Assembly (NCBI GenBank): GCA_000721375.1
Contig: JOGW01000009.1
Location: 124,001-188,000 of the forward strand
DNA length: 64,000 nucleotides
From: Streptomyces sp. NRRL B-3428
GTDB lineage: Bacteria > Actinomycetota > Actinomycetes > Streptomycetales > Streptomycetaceae
Reading direction: 5' to 3'
Below the pieces are notes generated by a model that was not told the origin of the DNA, did no database searches, and saw nothing but the letters and a program-made list of their open reading frames with translations. Below are positions 7,878 to 16,858 of the stretch, piece by piece. Each line of letters opens with the position of its first letter. The first letter of the stretch is position 1. Position numbers and translations under genes: made by a program.

Positions 7878-9266
7878 ATGGCCGCAAGGCCTCTCGTGGC
7901 GCGGCAGCCGAACGAACGGCTGCAGGCGCTGATCCAGGAAGCCGGATGTTCCAACGCGGGCCTCGCGCGCCGTGTGAACATGTGCGGCGCCGAGCACGGA
8001 CTCGATCTGCGCTACGACAAGACCTCCGTGGCCCGTTGGCTGCGCGGGCAGCAACCCCGCGGCAGGGCGCCCGCGATCATCGCCGAGGCGCTCGGGCGCA
8101 AACTCGGCCGCACGGTCACGATCGACGAGATCGGGATGGCCAACGGAAAGAACCTGGCGTCGGGGGTCGGGCTGCAGTTCTCGCCCACCGTGCTCGGGGC
8201 GATCGAGCAGGTCTGCGAGCTGTGGCGCAGCGACGTGGGGCGCCGTGACTTCCTGTCCGGCTCGTCGGTCGCCGCCTCCGCGCTTGTCGAGCCCAGCAGG
8301 GACTGGCTGATCACGGCCATGGACCAGCAGGTGGCGCGGTCGGCCGGTGCGCGCGTGGGGACTTCGGACGTCGAGGCCGTACGGGCGATGACCGAGGCGC
8401 TGACGCAGCTGGACCACCGGTTCGGCAGCGGACATGTGCGGCCGGTCGTCGTGCACTACCTCAACTCCGTGGTGTCCGGGCTGCTCGCCGGTTCGTACCG
8501 GGAGGCGGTGGGGCGTGAACTCTTCGCCGCCGTGGCCCGGTTGACGGAACTCGCGGGCTACATGGCGATCGACACCGGGCAGCCGGGGCTCGCGCAGCGG
8601 TACTACATCCAGGCGCTGCGGCTCGCGCAGGCAGCCGGGGACCGCGGTTACGGCGGATACGTACTGGCCGCTTCCATGAGCCACTTGGCGGCGCAGCTCG
8701 GCAATCCGCGGGAGATCGCGCAGCTGGCGCGGGCCGCGCAGGAGGGCGCGCGCGGGCGGGTCACGCCGCGGGCCGAGGCGATGTTCTACGCGGCGGAGGC
8801 GCGCGGGCACGCCCTGCTCGGGGACGCGCGCACCACGCAGATCGTGGCCTCGCGGGCCGAGTCCGCGATGGAGCGGGCCGAGGCGGGCCAGGACTCCGGT
8901 GACGATCCGGCGTGGATCAAGCACTTCGGGCGGGCGTATCTCTCGGACGAACTGGCGCACTGCTACCGGGACTTGGGGCAGGCGGAGGCGGCGGAGCGGG
9001 CGGCCCGCGAGGCGCTCGACGGGCTCCCGGAGTCGCGGGCGCGGCGGCGGGCGATCGGGCTCGTGCTGCTCGCCTCGGCGCAGGTGCAGCGGCGTGAGGT
9101 GGAGCAGGCCTGCCACACGGGGATGCGGGCGGTGGAACTGCTCGGGACGCTGCGGTCGAACCGGGGGGCGGAGTACCTGGACGATCTGCAGCTGCGGCTC
9201 GAACCGTTCAGGGAGGAGGCGGTGGTCCGGGAGTTCGGGGCTCGGCTGGAGGTCCAGGCGGCGTGA
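7878..9266 (+). CDS. Helix-turn-helix/TPR regulator, possible NsdA/SCO4114-like family
   Basis: A 462-aa putative regulator. The first 75 residues resemble a helix-turn-helix (RLQALIQEAGCSNAGLARRV, then DKTSVARWLRG). A segment with RRDFLSGSSVAAS at about 128-140 follows, and the rest is a run of amphipathic helices of TPR type (Ala/Leu/Glu-rich, about 170-440). In Streptomyces, proteins with this layout include negative regulators of differentiation and antibiotic production; assignment to that group is inference. Start ATG 7878 is preceded by GGGGG with 6-7 nt spacing; an earlier in-frame GTG at 7833 falls inside the palindrome and is unlikely. It is monocistronic, with no hairpin seen after the stop. 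Confidence 0.75.
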   Translation: MAARPLVARQPNERLQALIQEAGCSNAGLARRVNMCGAEHGLDLRYDKTSVARWLRGQQPRGRAPAIIAEALGRKLGRTVTIDEIGMANGKNLASGVGLQFSPTVLGAIEQVCELWRSDVGRRDFLSGSSVAASALVEPSRDWLITAMDQQVARSAGARVGTSDVEAVRAMTEALTQLDHRFGSGHVRPVVVHYLNSVVSGLLAGSYREAVGRELFAAVARLTELAGYMAIDTGQPGLAQRYYIQALRLAQAAGDRGYGGYVLAASMSHLAAQLGNPREIAQLARAAQEGARGRVTPRAEAMFYAAEARGHALLGDARTTQIVASRAESAMERAEAGQDSGDDPAWIKHFGRAYLSDELAHCYRDLGQAEAAERAAREALDGLPESRARRRAIGLVLLASAQVQRREVEQACHTGMRAVELLGTLRSNRGAEYLDDLQLRLEPFREEAVVREFGARLEVQAA

Positions 9267-9311
9267 AGGGCCGACGGGGTCTGGGCGGCAGGGTCTTGGC
9301 GGCCGGGTCCC

Positions 9312-9350
9312 GGAAGCGGGGTCCGGAAGCGGGGTCCAGGAAGCCGGGCC
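9312..9350. repeat. 13-bp tandem repeat
   Basis: Two perfect copies of GGAAGCGGGGTCC (9312-9324, 9325-9337) followed by a degenerate third (9338-9350), in the 266-bp gap before the Thr-Gln repeat gene. No other feature was seen in this gap. Confidence 0.6.
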
Positions 9351-9532
9351 TCGGAAGCGGTCTCAGCAGGGGAGAGAAAGCTCACCCACAGCGGTACGTA
9401 GGGACTCAACAGGGCTGATACGAGCCCACTTGTGACAGCCGGGGCATCGGTGCGGAGCTGCGTACCACCCTGACCGGGGGAGCCGGTAGCGTAACCAGCG
9501 ATTCCAGAGTTCCCCCATTGGTAGGAGTCCCG

Positions 9533-11137
9533 GTGACGCAGAGCGGACAGGGCGAGGAGCCGCAGCTTCCCGCGGCGCGGCCCGCCCACGAAGGCGTCGT
9601 GCTGCCCGCCGACGGCGGCGGTCCAGTGCTGCCCGGCGCATACGCCGAGCCCGCCAGTCCCGCGGTGCCCGCGGGCGGACAGCCGTGGGGTCAGCCGTGG
9701 GGGCCGCAGTCCCCGCCCGCGCAGGCGCCCGAGTCGGGCCCCGTGGGCGGACAGGCGTGGGGGACGCCGCAGGGTGCACAGCCCTTGCCGCCCGCGGCGC
9801 AGCAGCAGCCCGCGTTCCCGCCGGCGGGCGCGGACGCCGACGCCACGCAGTACATCCCGCCGGTGCCGGGGCAGTCGATACCGGGGCAGTCGATACCGGG
9901 CCAGCCGCTCCCGCCGGTGCAGCCGCAGGTACCCCAGGCGCCCTCGGCCCACCAGGCGCCCACCCCGCCCCACCAGGCACCCGTCCCGCCCCACGCCCCC
10001 TACGGCGACGAAGCGGCGACCCAGATGATTCCGCCCGTTATGGGCAACTTGCCCGAAATGGGCCCTGGTGGGCAGCAGTTGCCCCCGCAGCACCGGCCCG
10101 GCGCCCTGCCCCCTGAGCAGCCCGCCGAGTCCACGTATCTCCTCGGGCGCCAGCAGGCCGTCGACGGCCCCGACGCCCAGGCCACGCAGTACCTGCCGCC
10201 TGTGCCCCCCACGCAGGACGCCGTGCCTCCCGCGCCGAGCGGAGCCCCGTACGGGATCCGGCCCGGGGCGCCCGGTGACCGCCAGCCGCCGGCCGAGTTC
10301 GACAGCCTCTTCCGCAGCGAGCCCGCCGAGGGCTCGGCCGACTCCACCCAGCAGATGCCCCGCTTCACGGAGCCCGCGCCCGCCCCGCGCGCGCACCACG
10401 GCCAGGACGGCTACGGCGGTCACGGTGGCCGGGACGGCCATGGCGGCCACGGCGGACGCGGCGGTCAGGGCGGACGCGCCGCCGCACGTCGTGACGAGGG
10501 CGGCGGCCCGACCCGTGGCCGCGTGCTCGCGGTCGTGGGCGTGGGGATCGCCGTGGTCGGTATCGCCGCCGGCGCGCTGATGGGCCTCATCGGCGGAGGC
10601 GACGACGACGGCGCCGAGGACCCGGCGCCGGCCGGCGCCACCGGACCGGCCGAGAAGGAGTCGTCCGCGCCCGCGGCCGATCCCGCCAAGGCCCAGGCCG
10701 TCGCGCTCGACAAGCTGCTCGCCGACTCCAACAACAGCCGCGACGCGGTGATCCGTTCCGTCGAGGCGATCAAGAGCTGCAAGAACCTGGGGCAGGCCGC
10801 CCAGGACCTGCGCGATGCCGCCGGTCAGCGCAACTCGCTGGTCACCCGGCTCGACCAGCTGGAGATGGACAAGCTGCCGCAGCACCAGCAGCTGCGCTCG
10901 GCGCTCGACAAGGCCTGGAAGGCCTCCGCCTCGGCCGACTCGCACTACGCGTCCTGGGCCGACCAGGTCGCCGCCAAGAAGGGCTGCCCCAAGGGCCGGC
11001 CCCGTACGACGAGCCAGTTCCAGGAGGGCAACAGGTCCAGCGGTGACGCGACCACCGCGAAGCGGGAAGCCGCGCCGCTGTGGAACACGATCGCCAAGCA
11101 GTGGGGTCTGACCGAGCGGTCGCCTCAGCAGCTCTGA
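9533..11137 (+). CDS. Pro-rich single-pass membrane protein with repeated Thr-Gln motifs
   Basis: A 534-aa protein with no named function. The cytoplasmic N-terminal 320 residues are Pro/Gln/Gly-rich and disordered. They carry a repeated motif of type ATQxIPPV (DATQYIPP, EAATQMIPP, QATQYLPP, then DSTQQMP), which could be phospho-threonine docking sites for FHA-domain partners of Ser/Thr kinases. A Gly/His-rich low-complexity stretch follows (about 285-310), then one transmembrane helix at about 328-350 and an extracytoplasmic helical domain of about 180 residues with two Cys. Start GTG 9533 has AGGAG 5 nt upstream. A terminator hairpin at 11143-11167 ends the unit. Phosphorylation and FHA binding are inference. 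Confidence 0.8.
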   Translation: MTQSGQGEEPQLPAARPAHEGVVLPADGGGPVLPGAYAEPASPAVPAGGQPWGQPWGPQSPPAQAPESGPVGGQAWGTPQGAQPLPPAAQQQPAFPPAGADADATQYIPPVPGQSIPGQSIPGQPLPPVQPQVPQAPSAHQAPTPPHQAPVPPHAPYGDEAATQMIPPVMGNLPEMGPGGQQLPPQHRPGALPPEQPAESTYLLGRQQAVDGPDAQATQYLPPVPPTQDAVPPAPSGAPYGIRPGAPGDRQPPAEFDSLFRSEPAEGSADSTQQMPRFTEPAPAPRAHHGQDGYGGHGGRDGHGGHGGRGGQGGRAAARRDEGGGPTRGRVLAVVGVGIAVVGIAAGALMGLIGGGDDDGAEDPAPAGATGPAEKESSAPAADPAKAQAVALDKLLADSNNSRDAVIRSVEAIKSCKNLGQAAQDLRDAAGQRNSLVTRLDQLEMDKLPQHQQLRSALDKAWKASASADSHYASWADQVAAKKGCPKGRPRTTSQFQEGNRSSGDATTAKREAAPLWNTIAKQWGLTERSPQQL

Positions 11138-11142
11138 ACCGT

Positions 11143-11167
11143 CGGGCGCCCCGTGAAGGAGCGCCCG
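11143..11167. terminator. Hairpin between convergent genes
   Basis: CGGGCGC (11143-11149) pairs perfectly with GCGCCCG (11161-11167) 5 nt after the upstream stop codon. Confidence 0.6.
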
Positions 11168-11169
11168 GC

Positions 11170-11230
11170 CCTCAGGCGGGTCTTCAAGCCGGTCCTCAGG
11201 CCGGTCTTCAAGCCGGTCCTCAGGCCGGCT
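11170..11230. repeat. 24-bp tandem repeat, 2.5 copies
   Basis: Units at 11170-11193 and 11194-11217 differ at one base; a partial third unit runs to 11230. It fills the space between the convergent genes ending at 11137 and 11232. Confidence 0.75.
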
Positions 11231-11231
11231 G

Positions 11232-12557
11232 TCAGATCGTCCCCTCCAGGGTGTCCGTCATGTCCACCGACGACTTGCCCAGCGCCGTCAGCCGCCCGCC
11301 GCGCACCTGCTGGTACCAGACATGGGCGTTGACCATGCGCGGGTAGTCGCGGACCGCGATGGTGTCCTCGAAGCGCCAGCTCAGCGTGGGCGTCAGACCG
11401 CCCGTCTGCACGCGCAGACCGTCGTTCAGGGCGCGGCTGACGGTCATGGCGTCCACGGGGCCTTCGCCGAGCGACTCGACGACGTGCTTGAGGACCGTGT
11501 ACGCGACCCAGGTGTTCTGGACGCCGGCGTCCGACGGATCGACGCGGTTGTCGTCGAAGGCCTGTTCGCGGATGGCCCGGCGCATCGGCTCCCAGCGCCG
11601 GTCGCCGGCCGCCGGGTACCAGCCGGTGAGATACGCGCCTTCGTAGACACCGGTCCTGCCGCCACCCCTGTTCACCGCGGTCTGGTCGATGGAGCCGATG
11701 ATGGAGCTGACGCGTACATCCGTGTAGTCGTCGCGCACGCGGCGGAACGAGTCGAAGAACGTCGTCGTCTGGTCGCCGAGCGCGGCCGTCACACAGCCCC
11801 TGCTCGCGCCCCGCGTACCGGTGAGCGCGGCGGACGCGCCCGCCGCTTCGAGGGCCTCCTGCGCCTGCTGGGTGAAGTCGTTGGCCTCCTCGGCCGCGCG
11901 GATGTCCGTGGCCGCCGGGCGGCCGGCCTGCTTGAGCGAGTAGTCGAGCAGATCGGGCAGATCGTCACCGGCGATGGTGTCGGGACGGACGAGGGAAACC
12001 TTGGTGCAGCTCTGGGCGAGCTGGCGTCCGTTGCCCGCCATCAGCGCGACCTGGCCGCCGTTGACCGGATACGAGAGGGGGCTCTTGAACTCGTCCTCGG
12101 TCAGCCCGAACCCTCCGATGAACGGGATGCCCCCCGCCTCCAGAGTGGACAGGAACGAGCGTCCGTACTGGCTGAACGAGCCGACCACCGCCGTCACCTC
12201 GGCGTCGACCGCCTGCCGGGCGCAGGCCGCGGCGCCGGCCGTGTCGTTGCGCTCGTTGCAGGTGATGACCTCGAGGTCACGGCCGTTGAGTCCGCCGTTG
12301 GCGTTGACCCAGCGCGCGTACGCCCTGGCCATCGCCGGGACGCCGGGCGCATTGGTGCCCTTGGTGTTCTCGGGCGCCCAGGTCATGACGGTGACCGGGC
12401 TCTTGTCGTCGGAGGAGAACCCGGGTATCGCACCACAGCCCGCGGTCAGCGAGACGGTGACCGCGAGAGCGGCGGCGAGACGGAGGGCAGGAGCGGGCAG
12501 GCGGCGCGTGGGGAGGATGCGACGGCGAAGGGGCAGGGCACGTGGCCGATCGGTCAT
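11232..12557 (-). CDS. ABC-type substrate-binding lipoprotein (branched-chain amino acid-type fold)
   Basis: A 441-aa secreted lipoprotein with the periplasmic-binding-protein type I fold (LivK/amide-binding class). Seen: a basic N-terminus, hydrophobic stretch and lipobox VSLTAGC near residues 38-44. Then come VTVMTWAPENTKGTNAPGVPAMARA and the ARWVNANGGLNGRDLEVI segment that is characteristic of this class; VVGSFSQYGRS and the second lobe follow from about 170. There are no permease or ATPase genes beside it, so it may be an orphan binding protein or sensor component. Start ATG 12557; an in-frame upstream start at 12578 adds seven residues. No strong ribosome site is visible. Confidence 0.8.
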   Translation of the reverse strand: MTDRPRALPLRRRILPTRRLPAPALRLAAALAVTVSLTAGCGAIPGFSSDDKSPVTVMTWAPENTKGTNAPGVPAMARAYARWVNANGGLNGRDLEVITCNERNDTAGAAACARQAVDAEVTAVVGSFSQYGRSFLSTLEAGGIPFIGGFGLTEDEFKSPLSYPVNGGQVALMAGNGRQLAQSCTKVSLVRPDTIAGDDLPDLLDYSLKQAGRPAATDIRAAEEANDFTQQAQEALEAAGASAALTGTRGASRGCVTAALGDQTTTFFDSFRRVRDDYTDVRVSSIIGSIDQTAVNRGGGRTGVYEGAYLTGWYPAAGDRRWEPMRRAIREQAFDDNRVDPSDAGVQNTWVAYTVLKHVVESLGEGPVDAMTVSRALNDGLRVQTGGLTPTLSWRFEDTIAVRDYPRMVNAHVWYQQVRGGRLTALGKSSVDMTDTLEGTI

Positions 12558-12680
12558 GGACACGCACTTTTGCGTCACGTTCCGAATCTTTGAGTGAAGT
12601 CAGGGCAACGGAAAGTGACTTGAAGGTGAACATGGGGGGCCCGGAGCGTCACCGATGCGAAGAACGTACGATCGGCAACC

Positions 12681-13175
12681 GTGCAAAGCTCGGAGAAGTC
12701 TTCCCGTCGCGGCAGCCGCTCGTCCACCATGGGCGGCATGCCACTGAACGACATGCCGTGGTGGCGCTGGCGCAGCAACGTGCGCTCCGCGCTGCACATG
12801 CTCTCCGACCCGGCCTTCCAGCACGAGTGCTGGCTGGCGGGGCGCGAGGGGTACGGAGACGTCACCGACGCGGTCTACCGCCTGGTCGAGGACACCTGGC
12901 TCGACAACTGGTCGGCCGAGAAGTACGTGGGCACGATCTTCCGTGACCCGCAGGAGGCCGCCCTGGTCGACACCGCGGTCCTCCGGGTCCTGCGGATCAT
13001 GCACCAGGTCGGTCCCGACGCCCCGGTCCAGGCCTATCTCGACCACCACGGCTGGCCCGAGGCGGTACGGGCGGCGCGCGAAGCGCACGTACGTCTCGCG
13101 CAGAGCGACGGGGACGACCCGGACACCCAGCCGCGCACCCTCGAGGTGCTGCGGATCATGACGCGTACGGCCTGA
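12681..13175 (+). CDS. Conserved hypothetical protein, 164 aa
   Basis: I do not recognise a domain family. The protein is soluble and mostly helical, with a Trp-rich start (NDMPWWRWRSNVRSALHML at about 23-41), a conserved-looking body and many Asp/Glu/His residues (TWLDNWSAEKYVGTIFRD at about 73-90). The first 19 residues are Ser/Arg-rich and may not be translated: ATG 12729 and ATG 12738 are alternative starts, and GTG 12681 has no clear ribosome site. It lies divergent to the binding lipoprotein gene and 66 bp before purU on the same strand, so it may be transcribed with purU. Confidence 0.65.
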   Translation: MQSSEKSSRRGSRSSTMGGMPLNDMPWWRWRSNVRSALHMLSDPAFQHECWLAGREGYGDVTDAVYRLVEDTWLDNWSAEKYVGTIFRDPQEAALVDTAVLRVLRIMHQVGPDAPVQAYLDHHGWPEAVRAAREAHVRLAQSDGDDPDTQPRTLEVLRIMTRTA

Positions 13176-13241
13176 GGCGCGCGGCGTCCACGCTGCGGTA
13201 CGCGGACCCGGTCACGGGCTCGCGTATGCGATCCTGCCTGG

Positions 13242-14129
13242 ATGACCGATCAGCCCGCGCCCGTGTCCGGCCAACAGGTGTCCGACCAGTACGTCCTGAC
13301 TCTGTCCTGCCCCGACAAGCAGGGCATCGTGCACGCCGTCTCGTCGTATCTCTTCATGACGGGCTGCAACATCGAGGACAGCCAGCAGTTCGGTGACCGT
13401 GACACCGGTCTGTTCTTCATGCGCGTGCACTTCTCCGCCGAGGCGCCGGTCACCGTCGACAAGCTGCGGGCCTCGTTCGCGGCGGTCGGCGACTCCTTCC
13501 AGATGGACTGGCGGCTGCACCGGGCCGAGGAGAAGATGCGCGTCGTCCTGATGGTGTCGAAGTTCGGCCACTGTCTGAACGATCTTCTCTTCCGTGCCCG
13601 GATCGGTGCACTTCCGGTGGAGATCGCGGCAGTTGTCTCCAATCACACCGAGTTCGCCGAGCTGGTGGCCTCGTACGATCTGCCCTTCCGCCACATCCCG
13701 GTCACGAAGGACACGAAGGCCGCGGCCGAGGCCGAGCTCCTCGATCTCGTACGCGAGGAGGACGTCGAGCTCGTCGTACTCGCCCGCTACATGCAGGTCC
13801 TCTCCGACGACCTCTGCAAGCAGCTCAGCGGCCGGATCATCAACATCCACCACTCCTTCCTGCCGAGCTTCAAGGGCGCGAAGCCGTACCACCAGGCGCA
13901 CACCCGCGGTGTGAAGCTGATCGGCGCCACCGCGCACTATGTGACCGCCGACCTCGACGAGGGCCCGATCATCGAGCAGGAGGTCGAGCGCGTCGGCCAC
14001 GAGGTCACGCCCGAGCAGCTGGTCGCGGTGGGCCGCGACGTGGAGTGCCAGGCGCTCGCGCGGGCCGTCAAATGGCATGCGGAGCACCGGATCCTGCTCA
14101 ACGGGCGACGGACGGTCGTGTTCGCCTGA
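13242..14129 (+). CDS. purU: Formyltetrahydrofolate deformylase
   Basis: A 295-aa enzyme that hydrolyses 10-formyl-tetrahydrofolate to formate and tetrahydrofolate, balancing one-carbon pools and supplying formate for purine synthesis. Seen: an N-terminal ACT domain (about 16-95, beginning YVLTLSCPDKQGIVHAV) for allosteric control, then the formyltransferase-fold catalytic domain (about 100-290) with NIHHSFLPSFKGAKPYHQA at about 205-223, which holds the catalytic Asn and His, and DLDEGPII at about 240 with the catalytic Asp. Length and residue set are normal for PurU. The ATG at 13242 gives the usual start. The downstream methylase gene begins 24 bp after the stop. Confidence 0.95.
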   Translation: MTDQPAPVSGQQVSDQYVLTLSCPDKQGIVHAVSSYLFMTGCNIEDSQQFGDRDTGLFFMRVHFSAEAPVTVDKLRASFAAVGDSFQMDWRLHRAEEKMRVVLMVSKFGHCLNDLLFRARIGALPVEIAAVVSNHTEFAELVASYDLPFRHIPVTKDTKAAAEAELLDLVREEDVELVVLARYMQVLSDDLCKQLSGRIINIHHSFLPSFKGAKPYHQAHTRGVKLIGATAHYVTADLDEGPIIEQEVERVGHEVTPEQLVAVGRDVECQALARAVKWHAEHRILLNGRRTVVFA

Positions 14130-14152
14130 GTGACGACGAAAGGCGACCCGGC

Positions 14153-14989
14153 ATGACGCTCACCGACCCTCCGTCGGCCTCCCCTTCCGCCCCCCTGTAT
14201 GCCGCGCTGGTCCCCCGCCTGCGCGCGGCGGGCTGTGTCTTCGCGGAGGACGAGGCGCGGCTGCTGCTCGACGCGGCGCCCTCCGCCGTCGCCCTGGAGG
14301 CGATGGTGACGCGCCGGGTCGCGGGCGAACCCCTGGAACAGGTCGTCGGCTGGGCCGAGTTCGCGGGCCTGCGGATCCTGCTCGACCCGGGGGTGTTCGT
14401 GCCGCGCCGCCGTACCGAGTTCCTCGTGTCGGTGGCGCTGGGGCTGCCGCGAGACGCGGCCCCGGGCGGCGCGGCGGCCGGGGCGCCGGTGGTCGTCGAC
14501 CTGTGCTGCGGCTCGGGCGCGGTCGGCGCGGCCCTCGCGGCCGCCCTGCCCGGCTGCGACCTGTACGCGGCCGACATCGACCCGGCGGCGGTGGCCTGTG
14601 CCCGCCGCAACCTGCCGCCGTCGCGGGTGTACGAGGGTGACCTCTTCGCCCCGCTCCCGCCCTCCGTCCGCGGCCGCATCTCGCTCCTGGCCGCGAACGT
14701 TCCCTACGTCCGCACCTCGGACATCCCGTTCCTGCCGGCGGAGGCCCGTGAGCACGAGCCCCTCTCGGCCCTGGACGGCGGCGACGACGGCCTCACGGTC
14801 GCCCGCAGGGTGGCCGGGGAGGCGGCGGAGTGGCTCGCCCCGGGCGGCCACGTCCTGATCGAGGCCACGGAGGCTCAAGTCCCGCCGGCTGTGGCGGCGT
14901 TCGAGTCGACCGGGCTGCGCGTCCATGTGGTGGAGGACGAGGAGGCGGAGGCTCAGGTAGTGGTGGGATCCAGACCTGCCGGCGCTTGA
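14153..14989 (+). CDS. PrmC/HemK-like protein N5-glutamine methyltransferase
   Basis: A 278-aa SAM-dependent methyltransferase of the HemK family, which methylates Gln side chains such as that of the release-factor GGQ loop. Seen: a helical N-terminal domain (1-80) and the SAM motif VVVDLCCGSGAVGAAL at about 115-130. The catalytic motif reads NVPYV at about 182 in place of the classical NPPY; I recall this substitution from an actinobacterial subfamily named putative protein N(5)-glutamine methyltransferase. A typical prmC is expected elsewhere in the genome, so this is probably a paralogue with another target. Start ATG 14153 has AAAGGCG about 9 nt upstream. It probably forms an operon with purU. 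Confidence 0.8.
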   Translation: MTLTDPPSASPSAPLYAALVPRLRAAGCVFAEDEARLLLDAAPSAVALEAMVTRRVAGEPLEQVVGWAEFAGLRILLDPGVFVPRRRTEFLVSVALGLPRDAAPGGAAAGAPVVVDLCCGSGAVGAALAAALPGCDLYAADIDPAAVACARRNLPPSRVYEGDLFAPLPPSVRGRISLLAANVPYVRTSDIPFLPAEAREHEPLSALDGGDDGLTVARRVAGEAAEWLAPGGHVLIEATEAQVPPAVAAFESTGLRVHVVEDEEAEAQVVVGSRPAGA

Positions 14990-15020
14990 GGGGCGAGCCC
15001 CGGCCCAACCCGGGCCGCCC

Positions 15021-16277
15021 CTACATGCGGCTCAAAGAAGCCGCCGCCGACAGCACGTCCCGGATCGCCTCACGGTCCCCGTCCTGGCCCGCCGCGGCCT
15101 CTTCGGGCAGTACGTGCCCGGCCGCGAGCTTGCAGAACTCCACGCCGTCCAGGGCGACATGGGCCACCTCGTGCTCGGCCGAGCCCACCGCGCCCGGTGA
15201 ATCCAGGGCGATCAGCCACTCGCCGCCGCCTCTGCCCTCCACCTCAAGGCGCAGGCTCCGCCCGGGCGAACCGGCCCGCACCAGGCTCTTCGCGGGTGAC
15301 GCGAGCCCCTCGCGCCGTCTCTGCGCGAGCGTGGACGGCAGCATCCGCGCCGCGAGGTCGATCATCCGGTTGAGGTGGCGGGGCGCCGGCGGCTCGTACG
15401 GGTAGTCGACCGCGTCCGCGATGTCCCCGGCGTGCACCCAGCACTCGAAGGCGCGGTCCACCAGCGAGTCGCGCAGGGGGAGGCTGAACACCCCGTACGG
15501 GACCGTGAGTTCGCCGGAGCCGCCACCCGCGAACGACACCGTCCGCACCAGCGCGTGCGACTGCTCACGCCACGGCATCCGCACCGTGCGGGTGGGCGGG
15601 AAGTGCGAGGCCTTCCAGTACGTCTCGGTGCGGGCGTACGGCGTGTCCTCTTCGGGCGCCAGCTCACCGAGGGGGTCCTCGAGGCCCAGCGCCACCGCCA
15701 CCAGACCGTCGACGGTCAGCAGATGCGCGATCACCCCGGCGACGGTGGTGCGACGGTTCACCGGGCGGTCGGCACCGCCGTCGTACCACTTCAGCCGTAC
15801 GGGAGCGTGCCACTCGCCGTCGCCGATGTCCTGGAGCAGCGCGTCGAGCCGCGCCGTCTCCGCGTCGTACGCAACGGCCCAGTCCGGTACGGGAATCCGC
15901 GGCGGGCGCCGGTCGAGGCACCCGGCGAGGACCCGTGACCGAAGGCCCGGGTCGAGGTCGAGGCTCTCCTCCGGCTGCAGCAGACCGACCGCGTCCCGAA
16001 GGCGCAGCGCCTCGTCCGCGCACGGGCCGCAACCGCCCAGGTGCAGTTCGACGGCCGCGGCCTCCTCGGGCTGACAGGCCGCGAGGGCCCAGGCGCCGAG
16101 CAGCGACTTCAGTACGTCGTGGTCGAGTTCCGGCGGCGGGGCCTGCGGGTCCGGCAGGGGCAGCCCGCCGTCCTCGACGGATTCACGGGGTGCGGGTATG
16201 CGCGGCGGCGACGAGGCCCCGGGGCGCTCGTCGTCCCCCGGACCGCCCTCGCCCGGACCGAACGGATCGGGATTCAT
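15021..16277 (-). CDS. Zinc-finger anti-sigma factor fused to a mycothiol-dependent isomerase-like domain
   Basis: A 418-aa protein encoded just after its ECF sigma factor, with start ATG 16277 overlapping the sigma stop in an ATGA junction. Residues 1-55 are Pro/Gly-rich. A zinc anti-sigma domain follows at about 60-115 with the H-x3-C-x2-C motif (HLGGCGPC at about 83-90). The long C-terminal part (about 140-415) resembles the maleylpyruvate isomerase/DinB-like metal-binding family (for example VNRRTTVAGVIAHLLTVDGLVAVAL). No transmembrane helix is present, so it is a cytoplasmic, possibly redox-responsive, anti-sigma factor. The fused domain may sense a thiol or small ligand; that is inference. 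Confidence 0.8.
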   Translation of the reverse strand: MNPDPFGPGEGGPGDDERPGASSPPRIPAPRESVEDGGLPLPDPQAPPPELDHDVLKSLLGAWALAACQPEEAAAVELHLGGCGPCADEALRLRDAVGLLQPEESLDLDPGLRSRVLAGCLDRRPPRIPVPDWAVAYDAETARLDALLQDIGDGEWHAPVRLKWYDGGADRPVNRRTTVAGVIAHLLTVDGLVAVALGLEDPLGELAPEEDTPYARTETYWKASHFPPTRTVRMPWREQSHALVRTVSFAGGGSGELTVPYGVFSLPLRDSLVDRAFECWVHAGDIADAVDYPYEPPAPRHLNRMIDLAARMLPSTLAQRRREGLASPAKSLVRAGSPGRSLRLEVEGRGGGEWLIALDSPGAVGSAEHEVAHVALDGVEFCKLAAGHVLPEEAAAGQDGDREAIRDVLSAAASLSRM

Positions 16278-16858
16278 GTGGCTCTCCCGTATCCGTGCTT
16301 CCAGGGACTGCCGTTGTTCTTCTGGTCGTTGGCCGAGGAGAGCAGCTGCAGACCGAGCCGCAGCCGACGGCGCGCCTCGTCCTCGGTGACGCCGAGATCG
16401 GCCGCTGTCTGGCGGTAGTCGCGGCGCTGGAAGTACGCGAGTTCGAGGGCGGCCCGCAGCGGGGCGGGCATCGACGTGACGATGTAGTCGGCGCGCGCGG
16501 CCGCCGAGGCCTCGCGCACCTTGCGCTCCAGATCCTCGGCGCTGCCCTCGCCGCCCTCGGCGAGCGCCGCCGTGCCCTGCTGCCGCAGCCGCTGGACGGC
16601 CTGGCGGTGGGCGAGCGCGGCGATCCACGAACGCATCGAGCCCTGCTTCGGCTCGTACGACTCCGGGTTCTCCCAGACGTACGTGAACACCTCGCGGGTG
16701 ACCCGGTCGGCGGCCGCCTCGTCGTCGAGTACGCGGTGGGCCAGGCTGTGGACGAGCGAGGCGAACCGGTCGTAGAGCTCACCGAGCGCGGCAGCCTCCC
16801 CCCGCGCGAGCCGCTGCTGCATCCTGCGGTCCCAGCGGGGTGGTGCGTCCTTCGCCAT
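16274..16858 (-). CDS. ECF-type RNA polymerase sigma factor
   Basis: A 194-aa sigma-70 family factor that should direct RNA polymerase to its own regulon, including probably its own promoter. Seen: region 2 at about 15-85 (LYDRFASLVHSLAHRVL, then TREVFTYVWENPESY) and region 4 at about 120-185 (MPAPLRAALELAYF, then YRQTAADLGVTEDEARRRL, the helix-turn-helix). Start ATG 16858 has GGAGGGGG within 12 nt; the frame upstream to 16960 lacks a site. The gene order sigma, anti-sigma (this operon) with a divergent STAS gene agrees with what I recall of S. coelicolor SCO4409-SCO4410. A palindrome at 17043-17060 lies in the shared promoter region. Confidence 0.9.
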   Translation of the reverse strand: MAKDAPPRWDRRMQQRLARGEAAALGELYDRFASLVHSLAHRVLDDEAAADRVTREVFTYVWENPESYEPKQGSMRSWIAALAHRQAVQRLRQQGTAALAEGGEGSAEDLERKVREASAAARADYIVTSMPAPLRAALELAYFQRRDYRQTAADLGVTEDEARRRLRLGLQLLSSANDQKNNGSPWKHGYGRAT

